Counted from the stretch's first letter, positions 44,110-53,760 are shown. The stretch is 64,000 bases of DNA from Streptomyces sp. JHA26 (GCF_002005565.1 NZ_BDJC01000006.1:62001-126000); one strand, 5' to 3'. Made by a program: numbers and translations. Notes: a model not told the origin generated them from the letters alone.

Positions 44110-44727
44110 ATGACGACGACGGACACGCCGACCACACCGCGACCTCGGCTTCCCCGGATCCGGGGCCGTCACCGCCGGCCACGCCCCCGCAAGGCCCTCC
44201 TCGCGGCCGGCGGCCTGGCCCTGGCGGCCGGCGCCCTCAGCCTCGTGCGCCTGGTCCCCGAGCCCGGGGGCGGCGGATTCGACGGCTCCACCGCCGAGGC
44301 CGCACCACGCGTGGAGACGCGCGGGAACGACAGGGGCGACACCGGCACGGACCACGGCGCCACGCCCGCGGTGAGTCCGTCGGCGACGTCCGTCATGGGC
44401 GGCGCGAGCGCGTTCCCCGGACCGAGCGGCCCGATACCGAGCCCCTCCGCGAGCGGCTCCCCGACGCCGGCCGCGCCGGATCCGTCGACAACGGGCTCGA
44501 CGACCGCCCCGGCCACCCCGGAACCCCCGCACACACCGGACACACCGGACACCGGCACCGAGGACCCGACGCCCCCCGCGCCGCAGACCAGCACACCCGC
44601 CCCGCACCCCACACCCACGCCCGCCCCGAGCCGCACCACGCCCCCCGCTCCGGAACCGGAGCCCCCGGGGGGACTGTGCATACCGCTGATCGGCCTGTGC
44701 GTGGACCTGCTGGACGGCGACGGCTGA
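44110..44727 (+). CDS. exported Pro/Thr/Ser-rich protein
   Basis: 205 residues. Arg-rich cytoplasmic head, an N-terminal helix (about 28-45), a low-complexity Pro/Thr/Ser/Gly region to about 185, and a C-terminal ending with GGLCIPLIGLCVDLLDGDG containing two cysteines. Probably membrane-anchored or secreted; no domain known. AGGGAGGGAAC precedes the ATG at 44110. Ends 14 bases from the cyclase gene end. Confidence 0.65.
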   Translation: MTTTDTPTTPRPRLPRIRGRHRRPRPRKALLAAGGLALAAGALSLVRLVPEPGGGGFDGSTAEAAPRVETRGNDRGDTGTDHGATPAVSPSATSVMGGASAFPGPSGPIPSPSASGSPTPAAPDPSTTGSTTAPATPEPPHTPDTPDTGTEDPTPPAPQTSTPAPHPTPTPAPSRTTPPAPEPEPPGGLCIPLIGLCVDLLDGDG

Positions 44728-44741
44728 CCACCGCCCGGCCC

Positions 44742-45881
44742 TCAGTCCCCGGCGTCGCCCCGCCGGGTGAGGAGCCACGGCTCGACCACGCCGAGACCAC
44801 GCACCGGCCGCTGCCACATCGGCTGGAGCGCGAAGCGGTACGCCGGCGGCTCCTCGCCCTCCTTCTCCGCCGCGGCGGCCTCCTCGGCCGCTTCCGCCTC
44901 GGAGGCCGGGGCGTCCTTGGTGCGGATCAGCTCCTCGGCGAAGGCGGAGTCGATGAGCACGGCGTCCTTGGGGGCTATCGAGGTGAGCCGGGAGGCCAGG
45001 TTCACGGTCGTGCCGAACACATCGCCCATACGGGTGGTCACCGTGCCGAAGGCGAGGCCGACACGCAGCTCCGGCATGGTCTCGTCGTTCGCCATCGTCT
45101 CGATCAGGCGCAGCGCGATCTCGGCGGCGGTACCCGCGTCGTCGGCGGCGTACAGCACCTCGTCGCCGAGGGTCTTGATCAGGCGCCCCCCGCGGGCGGC
45201 CACCAGGTCGGCGGCGGTGGTCTCGAAGGCCTCGACGAGCTCGCCGAGCTCCTCCTCCTCCATCCGGCGGGTCAGCCGCGTGAAGCCGACCAGGTCGGCG
45301 AAGCCGACCGCGAGCCGCCGGTCCACCATCTCCTCGTCGTCGCCGGCCTGCACGACCCGGCCGGTCGCGGCGGCGAGCTGACGACGCCAGACGTAGACGA
45401 GGAACTCCTCCAGCTCCGGCAGCAGCAGCTCGACCAGCGGATACGTCACCTCGGTGCGGGTCATCCCCGGCTCCGGCGGCTCGGTCAGACCCTCCAGGAA
45501 GGAGTCGATCTGCCATTCGGCCAACCGGGCGGTGGTCTGCCCGGTGGACCGGGCCACCTGCACGGCCATGGCCTCGCTGAGCAGTCCCGCCTCCACCAGA
45601 CCGGCCAGACGCCGCAGGGCCAGGACGTCGGCCTCGGTGAGCGCCTTGGCCTGGCCTATGTCGGCGAAGCCCATGGCCCGCCAGAAGCGGGAGGCCAGCT
45701 CCATGGAGACGCCCGCGCTGCGGGCGGCCTGGAAGGGGGTGTAGCGGCGCTCGGCGCCCAGGATGAGCCCTTCGAGGCGCAGTGCGAGCGGGTCCTCGCC
45801 GGAGTCGGCGGGATCCGGGCCGGGCTCGGGGTCCACCCGGCCGTCCCCGTCCGCGCCGGAGCCCGTGTCGTCGACGGTCAC
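44742..45881 (-). CDS. cya: adenylate cyclase, class III
   Basis: 379 residues. An N-terminal helical regulatory region (about 30-180) precedes the class III catalytic domain (about 190-345): FADLVGFTRLTRR with the first metal Asp, KTLGDEVLYAADD with the second, and GDVFGTTVNLASRLTSIAPK. Produces cAMP, which acts in Streptomyces on spore germination. Soluble, no membrane helices. GTG start at 45881. The 484-base gap upstream contains a large repeat (46064-46286) and no gene. Confidence 0.93.
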   Translation of the reverse strand: MTVDDTGSGADGDGRVDPEPGPDPADSGEDPLALRLEGLILGAERRYTPFQAARSAGVSMELASRFWRAMGFADIGQAKALTEADVLALRRLAGLVEAGLLSEAMAVQVARSTGQTTARLAEWQIDSFLEGLTEPPEPGMTRTEVTYPLVELLLPELEEFLVYVWRRQLAAATGRVVQAGDDEEMVDRRLAVGFADLVGFTRLTRRMEEEELGELVEAFETTAADLVAARGGRLIKTLGDEVLYAADDAGTAAEIALRLIETMANDETMPELRVGLAFGTVTTRMGDVFGTTVNLASRLTSIAPKDAVLIDSAFAEELIRTKDAPASEAEAAEEAAAAEKEGEEPPAYRFALQPMWQRPVRGLGVVEPWLLTRRGDAGD

Positions 45882-46063
45882 GCCTGCTGCCCTTCCGATC
45901 TGCCGCGGTCAGGTTCGACCGGCCCCAACTTTACGTCAGGTGTGCCCCAGCTCACTCCCGCGAGCCGCCTCCCGGCACGGGCACGGACACGGGTCGGATC
46001 ACACGCCCCGGCACCACCGTGGCGCCTCCCCGGCCGCCCGCAGCCACGCGGCACCGCACGGCC

Positions 46064-46286
46064 GGTACGCCCGAGCGGGGTGACGGCCGTCAGCCGCGTA
46101 CGGCGCGAAGGGGACGTGTCGGGGGGTGTCCGCCCGCAGCGGTCGGCGCGTCCACGCCCCGCCTGCTCTCGAGGAACCGATTCCGCGCCGTTCCGAGGAC
46201 GGACACCCCCCGACGCGGCCCCGAACCCCAGACCACCCAAGGCGCCACGCACACCCCCACCAAACCCGCACAGACCGCCGCAGGCA
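46064..46286 (+). repeat. ~220-bp dispersed repeat, copy A
   Basis: Nearly identical to 56874-57093 in the same orientation. A core of 91 bases is bounded by perfect 12-bp inverted ends GGGGGGTGTCCG (46121-46132) and CGGACACCCCCC (46200-46211). Lies between birA's end and cya's start, in non-coding DNA. May be a small non-autonomous element or a structured regulatory element. Confidence 0.7.
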
Positions 46287-46355
46287 CCCCGCCCAAGCGC
46301 CGCAGGCAACCCGCACAGACCGCCGCAGGCACCCCCGCCCAAGCGCCGCAGGCAA
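46265..46355 (+). repeat. 45/46-bp tandem duplication
   Basis: Unit 46265-46309 is repeated at 46310-46355 with one extra C. Each unit itself contains two CCGCAGGCA-type halves. It joins the end of repeat copy A to the birA stop. Confidence 0.75.
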
Positions 46356-46365
46356 CCCGCCCCCC

Positions 46366-47232
46366 TCAGGCCAACCGCAAGTGCACGATGTCCCCCGCCC
46401 CCACCGGCTCCCGCGCCCCCTCCTCCGTGGCCAGCACCAGCCGCCCGTCCCCGTCCACGGCCACCGCCTCCCCCACCAGCGCCCGGTCCCCCGGCAGCTC
46501 CGCCCGCACCATCCGGCCGAGCGTCGCGCACCCCGCCGCGTACGCCTCCTGCAGCCCGCTCACCGCCGGGTCGCCCCCGGCCGACCGCCACCGCCCGTAC
46601 CAGTCCTCCAGCGCCCGCAGCACCCCCCGCAGCAGCGGATCCCGGTCCGTGCTCACGGCCCCGGCCAGCGCCAGCGACCCGGCACGCGGGACGGGCAGCT
46701 CGTCCGCCCGCAGGGTGACGTTGATGCCGACGCCGACGACCACCCCGCCGTCGCCGGCCCGCTCCGCCAGGATCCCGCCGGCCTTGCGTTCCTCGCCGTC
46801 CACCGTGACGAGCAGGTCGTTGGGCCACTTCAGGGCCGTGTCCACCCCCGCCGCCCGGGACAGCCCGGTCGCCACCGCGACGCCGGTGAGCAGCGGCAGC
46901 CAGCCCCAGCGGTCCACCGGCACCTCCACGGGCCGCAGCAGCACGGAGAAGAAGAGACCGGAGCGGGCCGGCGCCGTCCACTGCCGGTCGAGCCGCCCCC
47001 GCGCGGCCGTCTGCTCCTCGGCGACCAGCACGGCGCCCTCGTCCGCCTTCCCCCCGGCGGCGAGCGCCACGAGGTCGGTGTTGGTGGACCCGGTGCGCTG
47101 CACCACGTCCACCCGGCGCCACAGCCCGCCCTCGCGCACCAGTCCCCGGCGCAGTGCCGTGACGTTGAGGGGCGGCCGGTCCAGGTCGGACCAACGGCTG
47201 GGCGAGGGGTCGGAGGCATCTCGGGGTGTCAT
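46366..47232 (-). CDS. birA: biotin-[acetyl-CoA-carboxylase] ligase
   Basis: 288 residues. BirA/LplA catalytic domain: RTGSTNTDL near 45, AEEQTAARGRLDRQW with the GRGR-like loop near 75-90, WPNDLLV near 140 and the C-terminal SH3-like domain. No N-terminal DNA-binding domain, so it attaches biotin (e.g. to AccA2) but should not act as a repressor. TAGTGT (47240-47245) lies 7 bases before ATG 47232. Divergent from pccB with a palindrome in the gap. Confidence 0.92.
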   Translation of the reverse strand: MTPRDASDPSPSRWSDLDRPPLNVTALRRGLVREGGLWRRVDVVQRTGSTNTDLVALAAGGKADEGAVLVAEEQTAARGRLDRQWTAPARSGLFFSVLLRPVEVPVDRWGWLPLLTGVAVATGLSRAAGVDTALKWPNDLLVTVDGEERKAGGILAERAGDGGVVVGVGINVTLRADELPVPRAGSLALAGAVSTDRDPLLRGVLRALEDWYGRWRSAGGDPAVSGLQEAYAAGCATLGRMVRAELPGDRALVGEAVAVDGDGRLVLATEEGAREPVGAGDIVHLRLA

Positions 47233-47236
47233 GCAA

Positions 47237-47253
47237 CCCACACTAGGTGTGGG
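47237..47253. promoter_or_regulatory. CCCACAC-TAG-GTGTGGG palindrome at the birA promoter
   Basis: Perfect 7-bp arms with a 3-base centre, overlapping the birA -10 hexamer in the birA/pccB gap. Could be a regulator site for biotin or carboxylase genes; regulator unknown. Confidence 0.5.
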
Positions 47254-47342
47254 AAAGACCGCACTGCCGATCGGAGGACCCCCTACTACTCTACGGATGA
47301 GTAACCGTCCCCCCTTTTGAGCAGGCAGGGAGCCGCATCCCG

Positions 47343-48944
47343 ATGTCCGAGCCGGAAGAGCAGCAGCCTGACATCCACACGACCGCGGGCAAGCTCGCGG
47401 ATCTCCAGCGCCGTATCCAGGAGGCTACGCACGCCGGTTCGGAACGCGCGGTCGAGAAGCAGCACGCCAAGGGCAAACTGACGGCGCGTGAGCGGATCGA
47501 CCTCCTGCTCGACGAGGGGTCCTTCGTCGAGCTGGACGAGTTCGCCCAGCACCGGTCCACCAACTTCGGCCTGGAGAGGAACCGCCCCTACGGGGACGGC
47601 GTCGTCACCGGCTACGGCACGGTCGACGGCCGCCCGGTCGCGGTGTTCTCCCAGGACTTCACCGTCTTCGGCGGTGCCCTCGGCGAGGTCTACGGCCAGA
47701 AGATCGTCAAGGTCATGGACTTCGCGCTGAAGACCGGCTGCCCGGTCATCGGCATCAACGACTCCGGCGGCGCCCGCATCCAGGAGGGCGTGGCCTCCCT
47801 CGGCGCCTACGGCGAGATCTTCCGCCGCAACACCCACGCCTCCGGCGTGATCCCGCAGATCAGCCTGGTCGTCGGTCCGTGCGCGGGCGGCGCGGTGTAC
47901 TCCCCCGCGATCACCGACTTCACGGTCATGGTCGACCAGACGTCCCACATGTTCATCACCGGTCCGGACGTCATCAAGACGGTCACCGGCGAGGACGTCG
48001 GCTTCGAGGAGCTGGGCGGCGCCCGCACCCACAACTCGACCTCGGGCGTGGCCCACCACATGGCCGGCGACGAGAAGGACGCCATCGAGTACGTCAAGCA
48101 GCTGCTGTCGTACCTGCCGTCCAACAACCTCTCCGAGCCCCCGGCGTTCCCGGAGGAGGCGGACCTGGCCCTCACCGACGAGGACCGCGAGCTGGACACG
48201 CTCGTCCCGGACTCGGCGAACCAGCCGTACGACATGCACACGGTGATCGAACACGTCCTCGACGACGCCGAGTTCTTCGAGACGCAGCCGCTGTTCGCGC
48301 CGAACATCCTCACCGGCTTCGGCCGGGTCGAGGGCCGGCCCGTCGGCATCGTCGCCAACCAGCCGATGCAGTTCGCCGGCTGCCTGGACATCACCGCGTC
48401 CGAGAAGGCCGCCCGCTTCGTGCGCACCTGCGACGCCTTCAACGTGCCCGTCATCACCTTCGTCGACGTCCCCGGCTTCCTGCCCGGCGTCGGCCAGGAG
48501 CACGACGGCATCATCCGCCGCGGCGCCAAGCTGATCTACGCCTACGCCGAGGCCACGGTCCCGCTGATCACCGTCATCACCCGCAAGGCCTTCGGCGGCG
48601 CCTACGACGTCATGGGCTCCAAGCACCTGGGCGCCGACCTCAACCTGGCCTGGCCCACCGCCCAGATCGCCGTGATGGGCGCCCAGGGCGCCGTCAACAT
48701 CCTGCACCGTCGCACCCTCGCCGAGGCCGAGGCGAACGGCGAGGACGTCGAGGCCGTCCGCGCCCGCCTGATCCAGGAGTACGAGGACACCCTCCTCAAC
48801 CCCTACACGGCGGCCGAGCGCGGCTACGTGGACGCGGTGATCATGCCGTCCGACACCCGCCGCCACATCGTCCGCGGCCTGCGTCAACTGCGCACCAAGC
48901 GGGAATCCCTGCCTCCGAAGAAGCACGGCAACATCCCCCTGTAA
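47343..48944 (+). CDS. pccB: acyl-CoA carboxylase beta subunit (propionyl-CoA carboxylase)
   Basis: 533 residues, the usual length for the carboxyltransferase subunit. Duplicated crotonase-like halves with the acyl-CoA and carboxybiotin sites ([16 protein letters not shown] near 140 and [12 protein letters not shown] near 380). Carboxylates propionyl-CoA to methylmalonyl-CoA, the extender unit for polyketides and lipids, with AccA2 and PccE. Ten bases before pccE. ATG at 47343. Confidence 0.93.
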   Translation: MSEPEEQQPDIHTTAGKLADLQRRIQEATHAGSERAVEKQHAKGKLTARERIDLLLDEGSFVELDEFAQHRSTNFGLERNRPYGDGVVTGYGTVDGRPVAVFSQDFTVFGGALGEVYGQKIVKVMDFALKTGCPVIGINDSGGARIQEGVASLGAYGEIFRRNTHASGVIPQISLVVGPCAGGAVYSPAITDFTVMVDQTSHMFITGPDVIKTVTGEDVGFEELGGARTHNSTSGVAHHMAGDEKDAIEYVKQLLSYLPSNNLSEPPAFPEEADLALTDEDRELDTLVPDSANQPYDMHTVIEHVLDDAEFFETQPLFAPNILTGFGRVEGRPVGIVANQPMQFAGCLDITASEKAARFVRTCDAFNVPVITFVDVPGFLPGVGQEHDGIIRRGAKLIYAYAEATVPLITVITRKAFGGAYDVMGSKHLGADLNLAWPTAQIAVMGAQGAVNILHRRTLAEAEANGEDVEAVRARLIQEYEDTLLNPYTAAERGYVDAVIMPSDTRRHIVRGLRQLRTKRESLPPKKHGNIPL

Positions 48945-48953
48945 GGAGCCGAC

Positions 48954-49163
48954 GTGACGATCAAGGTCGTGCGGGGCAACCCGACCCCCGAGGAGCTCGC
49001 CGCCGCCCTGGCGGTGGTCCGAGCCCGCGCCGTGACGGCCCTGCCCGAGCCGTCCGGCGCACCGGCCGCCAGGGACGCGTGGTCCGACCCGTCCCGCATC
49101 GCGGCCCGCACGCTGCCCCAGCCGGGGCCGGCGTCCTGGGGCCGTACGTACTGGCCGGCGTAG
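48954..49163 (+). CDS. pccE: acyl-CoA carboxylase epsilon subunit
   Basis: 69 residues. Short epsilon subunit: an N-terminal VVRGNPTPEELAAALAVV helix is the conserved part; the rest is flexible Pro/Ala-rich and ends SWGRTYWPA. Raises activity of the AccA2-PccB complex. GTG start after AAGGAGCC; follows pccB by 9 bases. Confidence 0.9.
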   Translation: MTIKVVRGNPTPEELAAALAVVRARAVTALPEPSGAPAARDAWSDPSRIAARTLPQPGPASWGRTYWPA

Positions 49164-49175
49164 GGAGGACCCCCA

Positions 49176-49242
49176 GGGGCGCGGGGCCGTGCCGAGGTGC
49201 GGTTTCGCCGCGCGGGTGCACGCAGGAGAAACCCCGCGCCCC
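49176..49242. terminator. long-loop hairpin after pccE
   Basis: GGGGCGCGGGG (49176-49186) is matched by CCCCGCGCCCC (49232-49242). The arms resemble the dispersed Streptomyces element at 5371-5400. Confidence 0.6.
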
Positions 49243-49296
49243 AAATGAGTACCCGTACTCAAGCGCCGCCCCCGTGCTCGGCCGCACGCTGGTGGA

Positions 49297-49425
49297 ATGC
49301 TGTGGTCCGACCCCGAGAACGAGCCGCCCGAAGAGCTGCGCGACATGCAGCACATGCTGCGGCGGCTGAGCGTTCTCCTGGCCACGGCCATGGTGCTGGC
49401 GATGATCGTGATCGGCCTGGGGTGA
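49297..49425 (+). CDS. 42-residue membrane protein
   Basis: A short reading frame of 42 residues: a charged head (SDPENEPPEELRDMQHMLRR) followed by one helix (LSVLLATAMVLAMIVIGLG) reaching the C-terminus. Located 33 bases before maf. CACGCT 6 bases upstream is a leaderless-type signal; GGTGGA could be a weak ribosome site. Codon positions follow the genome bias. Possibly a conserved small membrane protein of the pcc region. Confidence 0.55.
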   Translation: MLWSDPENEPPEELRDMQHMLRRLSVLLATAMVLAMIVIGLG

Positions 49426-49457
49426 GCCGGCGCCGTCCGGGTGGCTAACCTGGCCCC

Positions 49458-50078
49458 ATGACTGCTCAGCGCCGCCGGCGTCTCGTCCTCGCCTCCCAGT
49501 CCCCCGCCCGGCTCGGGCTGCTCCGCCAGGCCGGGCTCGCCCCCGAGGTGCTCGTCAGCGGCGTCGACGAGGACGCCGTGACCGCCCCGACCCCCGCCGA
49601 GCTGGCCCTCGCGCTCGCCGAGGCCAAGGCCTCCGTCGTGGCCGCGAAGCCCGAGGTGCACGGCGCCCTGGTGATCGGCTGCGACTCGGTGCTGGACCTG
49701 GACGGCCGGGCCCTCGGCAAGCCCGCCGACGCCGAGGAGGCCACCGCCCGCTGGAAGGCGATGCGCGGGCGCGCGGGCACGCTGCAGACCGGCCACTGCG
49801 TCTGGGACACCGCCACCGGCCGCCACGTCTCGGCCATCGCCTCCACCGTCGTCCGCTTCGGCGAGCCGAGCGACGAGGAGATCGCCGCCTACGTCGCCTC
49901 GGGCGAGCCGCTGCACGTCGCCGGGGCCTTCACCCTGGACGGCCGCTCGGCGCCGTTCATCGACGGCATCGACGGCGACCACGGGAACGTGATCGGCCTC
50001 AGCCTGCCCCTCCTGCGGCGCCTGCTCGCCGAGCTCGGCACCGGCATCACGGAGCTGTGGGCGCCGGCGGAGGACTGA
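49458..50078 (+). CDS. Maf nucleoside triphosphate pyrophosphatase
   Basis: 206 residues. Starts with [19 protein letters not shown], the Maf signature, then the mid-block LALAEAKA and the [18 protein letters not shown] active-site aspartates. Hydrolyses modified or canonical NTPs to remove damaged nucleotides. TAACCT (49446-49451) lies 6 bases before ATG. Its last 32 bases overlap the end of a membrane-protein gene on the other strand. Confidence 0.9.
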   Translation: MTAQRRRRLVLASQSPARLGLLRQAGLAPEVLVSGVDEDAVTAPTPAELALALAEAKASVVAAKPEVHGALVIGCDSVLDLDGRALGKPADAEEATARWKAMRGRAGTLQTGHCVWDTATGRHVSAIASTVVRFGEPSDEEIAAYVASGEPLHVAGAFTLDGRSAPFIDGIDGDHGNVIGLSLPLLRRLLAELGTGITELWAPAED

Positions 50079-50526
50079 CCGGGGACCCGCCGTCGCCCTT
50101 GCCGTCCCCGGCCGGACCGGCGACCGGCTCCTCCCGGTCGTCGTAGGTCATCAGCAGCAGCACGACGAGGCCCAGCACGAGGAGCATGAACAGGAAGGCG
50201 CTCCAGCCCACCGGCCCCCAGGTGAAGGCGCCGAGCAGCCCGTGCACCACGGCCGCGCTGATCAGCAGGATCCGGCCGAGGCCCGCGGGCGGGCGGTCGC
50301 GCAGCGCCACGAGCAGGGCGACCAGCCCGCACAGCGCGAAGTAGAGCCCGAAGACGACGCCGCCGATCTTCGAGGACACGGACATCGTGTCCGGGTCGAG
50401 ACCGGCCAGGGACATGTCCTGCCGGTCGACGACGATCCCCAGGAACCAGTTCAGCGCGGCGACGCCGAGCGCCTCCGCGAAGAGCACGACCGCCACGGTC
50501 CACGCCACCGGTCTGCGTACCCTCAC
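50047..50526 (-). CDS. small membrane protein, four-helix
   Basis: 159 residues with four hydrophobic helices (about 8-25, 52-72, 84-104 and 106-127) and a Pro/Gly-rich cytoplasmic tail. No family named. GTG at 50526. Overlaps maf at its 3' end by 32 bases in opposite orientation. Its upstream side contains the inverted repeat ACGTTCG-N8-CGAACGT. Confidence 0.7.
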   Translation of the reverse strand: MRVRRPVAWTVAVVLFAEALGVAALNWFLGIVVDRQDMSLAGLDPDTMSVSSKIGGVVFGLYFALCGLVALLVALRDRPPAGLGRILLISAAVVHGLLGAFTWGPVGWSAFLFMLLVLGLVVLLLMTYDDREEPVAGPAGDGKGDGGSPVSPPPAPTAP

Positions 50527-50579
50527 CGGTCCCCACCCACTTTCGACCGCTGCCGCGCAGGACAGCTGTTACCCCAAGT

Positions 50580-50601
50580 ACGTTCGAGACCCCACGAACG
50601 T
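50580..50601. promoter_or_regulatory. inverted repeat ACGTTCG-N8-CGAACGT
   Basis: Perfect 7-bp arms in the 374-base gap (50527-50900) between a membrane-protein gene and accA2. The gap otherwise has an AT-richer patch (50602-50690) and the accA2 promoter. Possible operator for either gene. Confidence 0.45.
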
Positions 50602-50865
50602 TACTAACGGGTAAACCTCGCGACAAGGGGTCTGCCACGAGCAAAGAATCATTGGGCCATTCGTAGGGACTCCACAAAGAAACGGAGTGGCTCGCAGCAC
50701 GCTCTCATAGAGACCTTGACCACATGGGAGGGCTAGGGTTTGCCCGAGGAGTGCTGCGTATCGCGGTGCGGCAAGGGTTTTCGCGGGTCGAGCGAGCCTC
50801 GAATCACGCTCCGTGTGGGCAAGCTCACCATTGGGGACGGGTCGAAGTGCCGTGTCGGCAGTCCC

Positions 50866-50889
50866 TAAACTCGGCTTGTTTCAAGGAGG
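50866..50889 (+). promoter_or_regulatory. accA2 -10 element and ribosome site
   Basis: TAAACT (50866-50871) is a good -10; no clear -35. AAGGAGGG follows at about 50883, the strongest ribosome site near here and evidence for GTG at 50901. Confidence 0.5.
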
Positions 50890-50900
50890 GAGCCTCAATC

Positions 50901-52673
50901 GTGCGCAAGGTGCTCATCGCCAACCGTGGCGAAATCGCTGTCCGCGTGGCCCGGGCCTGCCGGGACGCCGGGATCGCGAGCGTGGCCGTCTACGCGGACC
51001 CGGACCGGGACGCTCTGCATGTCCGCGCCGCTGATGAGGCGTTCGCCCTGGGTGGTGACACCCCCGCCACCAGCTACCTGGACATCACCAAGGTGCTGAA
51101 GGCCGCGAGCGAGTCGGGCGCGGACGCCATCCACCCCGGGTACGGCTTCCTCTCGGAGAACGCCGAGTTCGCGCAGGCGGTCCTGGACGCGGGTCTCATC
51201 TGGATCGGCCCGCCGCCGCAGGCCATCCGCGACCTGGGTGACAAGGTCGCCGCCCGGCACATCGCCCAGCGCGCCGGCGCTCCGCTGGTCGCCGGTACCC
51301 CGGACCCCGTCTCGGGCGCGGAGGAGGTCGTGGCCTTCGCGAAGGAGCACGGCCTGCCGATCGCCATCAAGGCGGCCTTCGGCGGCGGCGGACGCGGCCT
51401 GAAGGTCGCCCGCACCCTCGAAGAGGTGCCGGAGCTGTACGACTCCGCCGTGCGTGAGGCGGTGGCCGCGTTCGGCCGCGGCGAGTGCTTCGTCGAGCGC
51501 TACCTCGACAAGCCCCGCCACGTGGAGACCCAGTGCCTGGCCGACAGCCACGGCAACGTGGTCGTGGTCTCCACCCGTGACTGCTCGCTGCAGCGCCGCC
51601 ACCAGAAGCTGGTGGAGGAGGCCCCGGCGCCCTTCCTGTCGGACGCCCAGATGGAGGAGCTGTACTCCGCCTCCAAGGCGATCCTGAAGGAGGCCGGCTA
51701 CGTCGGTGCCGGCACCGTCGAGTTCCTCGTCGGCGCGGACGGGACCGTCTCCTTCCTGGAGGTCAACACGCGCCTCCAGGTGGAGCACCCGGTCACCGAG
51801 GAGGTCGCGGGCATCGACCTGGTCCGCGAGATGTTCCGCATCGCCGACGGCGAGGAGCTCGGCTACGGCGACCCGGAGCTGCGCGGCCACTCGTTCGAGT
51901 TCCGCATCAACGGCGAGGACCCGGGCCGGAACTTCCTCCCGGCCCCCGGCACCGTCACCACCTTCGCCCCGCCCTCCGGTCCCGGCGTCCGCCTGGACGC
52001 GGGCGTGGAGTCCGGCAGCGTGATCGGCCCGGCGTGGGACTCGCTGCTGGCGAAGCTGATCGTCACCGGCCGCACCCGCAAGGAGGCCCTGCAGCGTGCC
52101 GCCCGCGCGCTGGAGGAGTTCCAGGTCGAGGGCATGGCCACCGCCATCCCGTTCCACCGCGCGGTCGTCCGGGACCCCGCCTTCGCCCCCGAGCTGACCG
52201 GCTCCACCGACCCCTTCACGGTCCACACCCGCTGGATCGAGACGGAGTTCGTCAACGAGATCAAGCCGTTCACCGCCCCCGCGGACGTGGAGGCGGAAGA
52301 GGACGCGGGCCGCGAGACGGTCGTCGTCGAGGTCGGCGGCAAGCGCCTGGAGGTCTCCCTCCCGGCGTCGCTGGGCATGTCGCTGGCCCGCACCGGTCTG
52401 GCGGCCGGTGCCAAGCCGAAGCGCCGCGCGGCGAAGAAGTCGGGCCCGACGGCCTCCGGCGACACCCTCGCCTCGCCGATGCAGGGCACGATCGTGAAGG
52501 TCGCGGTGGAGGAGGGCCAGGAGGTCCAGGAGGGCGACCTGATCGTCGTCCTGGAGGCCATGAAGATGGAGCAGCCCCTCAACGCCCACAAGTCCGGCAC
52601 CATCAAGGGCCTGGGCGCCGAGGTCGGTGCGTCCGTCACCTCGGGCGCCGCGATCTGCGAGATCAAGGACTGA
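50901..52673 (+). CDS. accA2: acyl-CoA carboxylase alpha subunit (biotin carboxylase + BCCP)
   Basis: 590 residues, the expected length. Biotin carboxylase ATP-grasp domain (1-450) with [10 protein letters not shown] near 160 and [13 protein letters not shown] near 235; then a linker with [10 protein letters not shown] and the biotinyl domain with EAMKMEQP (Lys555). It binds PccB/PccE and AccB partners for acetyl- and propionyl-CoA carboxylation. Biotin is attached by BirA. GTG at 50901 after AAGGAGGG. Ends with a strong hairpin. Confidence 0.95.
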   Translation: MRKVLIANRGEIAVRVARACRDAGIASVAVYADPDRDALHVRAADEAFALGGDTPATSYLDITKVLKAASESGADAIHPGYGFLSENAEFAQAVLDAGLIWIGPPPQAIRDLGDKVAARHIAQRAGAPLVAGTPDPVSGAEEVVAFAKEHGLPIAIKAAFGGGGRGLKVARTLEEVPELYDSAVREAVAAFGRGECFVERYLDKPRHVETQCLADSHGNVVVVSTRDCSLQRRHQKLVEEAPAPFLSDAQMEELYSASKAILKEAGYVGAGTVEFLVGADGTVSFLEVNTRLQVEHPVTEEVAGIDLVREMFRIADGEELGYGDPELRGHSFEFRINGEDPGRNFLPAPGTVTTFAPPSGPGVRLDAGVESGSVIGPAWDSLLAKLIVTGRTRKEALQRAARALEEFQVEGMATAIPFHRAVVRDPAFAPELTGSTDPFTVHTRWIETEFVNEIKPFTAPADVEAEEDAGRETVVVEVGGKRLEVSLPASLGMSLARTGLAAGAKPKRRAAKKSGPTASGDTLASPMQGTIVKVAVEEGQEVQEGDLIVVLEAMKMEQPLNAHKSGTIKGLGAEVGASVTSGAAICEIKD

Positions 52674-52697
52674 CACCCGCACGACAGCAGGACGACC

Positions 52698-52740
52698 GGG
52701 GCGCCCGGCGGACCGTCTCCCACGGTCCGCCGGGCGCCCC
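52698..52740. terminator. 19-bp perfect hairpin after accA2
   Basis: 52698-52716 (GGGGCGCCCGG... arm) pairs fully with 52722-52740; loop CTCCC. Between accA2 and the DeoR gene end. Confidence 0.85.
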
Positions 52741-52779
52741 GCCGTTCTCACGGGGAACGCGACGGACCCGTGCGGCCCC

Positions 52780-53760
52780 TCAGCGCCGGCGCAGGTCCGC
52801 GACCCGGGCCCGCTCCGCCCCGGCGTTCTGCTCGCCGAGCGCCGTGGCCGTCCGCAGTGCCGCCCCCGCGCCGGGAACCTGGCGGCGCGGCCCGGGCAGC
52901 GGCACGTCCCGGCGCTGCCGTGCCGGAGCCGCCTCAGCCGGGGCGGCCTGGTGATTTCCCGCGTCGGCCGCACCCCCCGGCGCCCCGGCCACGGCGATCT
53001 GCACGCCCTGGTCGGCCAGGGCCTGGAGCTCCGTGGCCGCGCGGTCGTCGTGGCCGGGCGGATCGTCCGTCACCAGGCGGGTGATGAGGTCCGTCGGCAC
53101 GGTCTGGAACATGGTGTCCGTGCCCAGCTTGGAGTGGTCGGCGAGGACGACGACCTCGGCGGCGGCCTGCACCAGCGCGCGGTCGACGGACGCCGACAGC
53201 ATGTTGGACGTCGACAGGCCCCGCTCCGCCGTCAGACCGCTGCCGGACAGGAAGGCCTTGGACACCCGCAGCCCCTGGAGGGACTGCTCGGCGCCGCTGC
53301 CGACCAGGGCGTAGTTGGACCCCCGCAGCGTGCCGCCGGTCATGACGACCTCGACGCGGTTGGCGTGGGCGAGGGCCTGGGCCACCAGCAGCGAGTTGGT
53401 GACGACGGTCAGCCCGGGCACCCGCGCGAGCCGGCGCGCCAGCTCCTGGGTGGTGGTCCCCGCCCCCACCACGATGGCCTCGCCCTCTTCGACGAGGCCC
53501 GCGGCGAGGTCGGCGATGGCCGTCTTCTCGGCGGTCGCGAGATGGGACTTCTGCGGAAAGCCGGACTCCCGCGTGAACCCGCCCGGCAGTACCGCACCGC
53601 CGTGCCGGCGGTCGAGGAGTCCTTCTGCCTCCAGTGCGCGCACGTCCCGCCGTACGGTCACTTCGGAGGTCTGGACGACGCGGGCGAGCTCACGGAGCGA
53701 CACGGCCCCGTTCGCTCGCACCATTTCGAGGATCAATTGGCGACGTTCTGCAGCGAACAC
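52780..53760 (-). CDS. DeoR family transcriptional regulator
   Basis: 326 residues. DeoR helix-turn-helix at 6-52 (ILEMVRANGAVSLRELARVVQTSEVTVRRDVRAL), then the sugar-phosphate-binding DeoR C-domain. A ~70-residue tail after about residue 260 is Pro/Ala-rich and looks disordered. GTG start; TACTGT (53768-53773) is 7 bases upstream, and the inverted repeat CTGCT-TTC-AGCAG (53788-53800) sits just before, possibly for autoregulation. Probably controls nearby nucleoside genes, though its operator is not proven to be the CTACGCGCGTAG motif. Confidence 0.88.
   Translation of the reverse strand: MFAAERRQLILEMVRANGAVSLRELARVVQTSEVTVRRDVRALEAEGLLDRRHGGAVLPGGFTRESGFPQKSHLATAEKTAIADLAAGLVEEGEAIVVGAGTTTQELARRLARVPGLTVVTNSLLVAQALAHANRVEVVMTGGTLRGSNYALVGSGAEQSLQGLRVSKAFLSGSGLTAERGLSTSNMLSASVDRALVQAAAEVVVLADHSKLGTDTMFQTVPTDLITRLVTDDPPGHDDRAATELQALADQGVQIAVAGAPGGAADAGNHQAAPAEAAPARQRRDVPLPGPRRQVPGAGAALRTATALGEQNAGAERARVADLRRR

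Noticed and set aside
46090..46332. Reading frame inside repeat copy A that is also partly open in copy B
   Set aside because: The two translations share a stretch, but starts and ends differ, third-position bias is weak and the DNA itself is conserved including non-coding parts; treated as a DNA repeat, not a gene.
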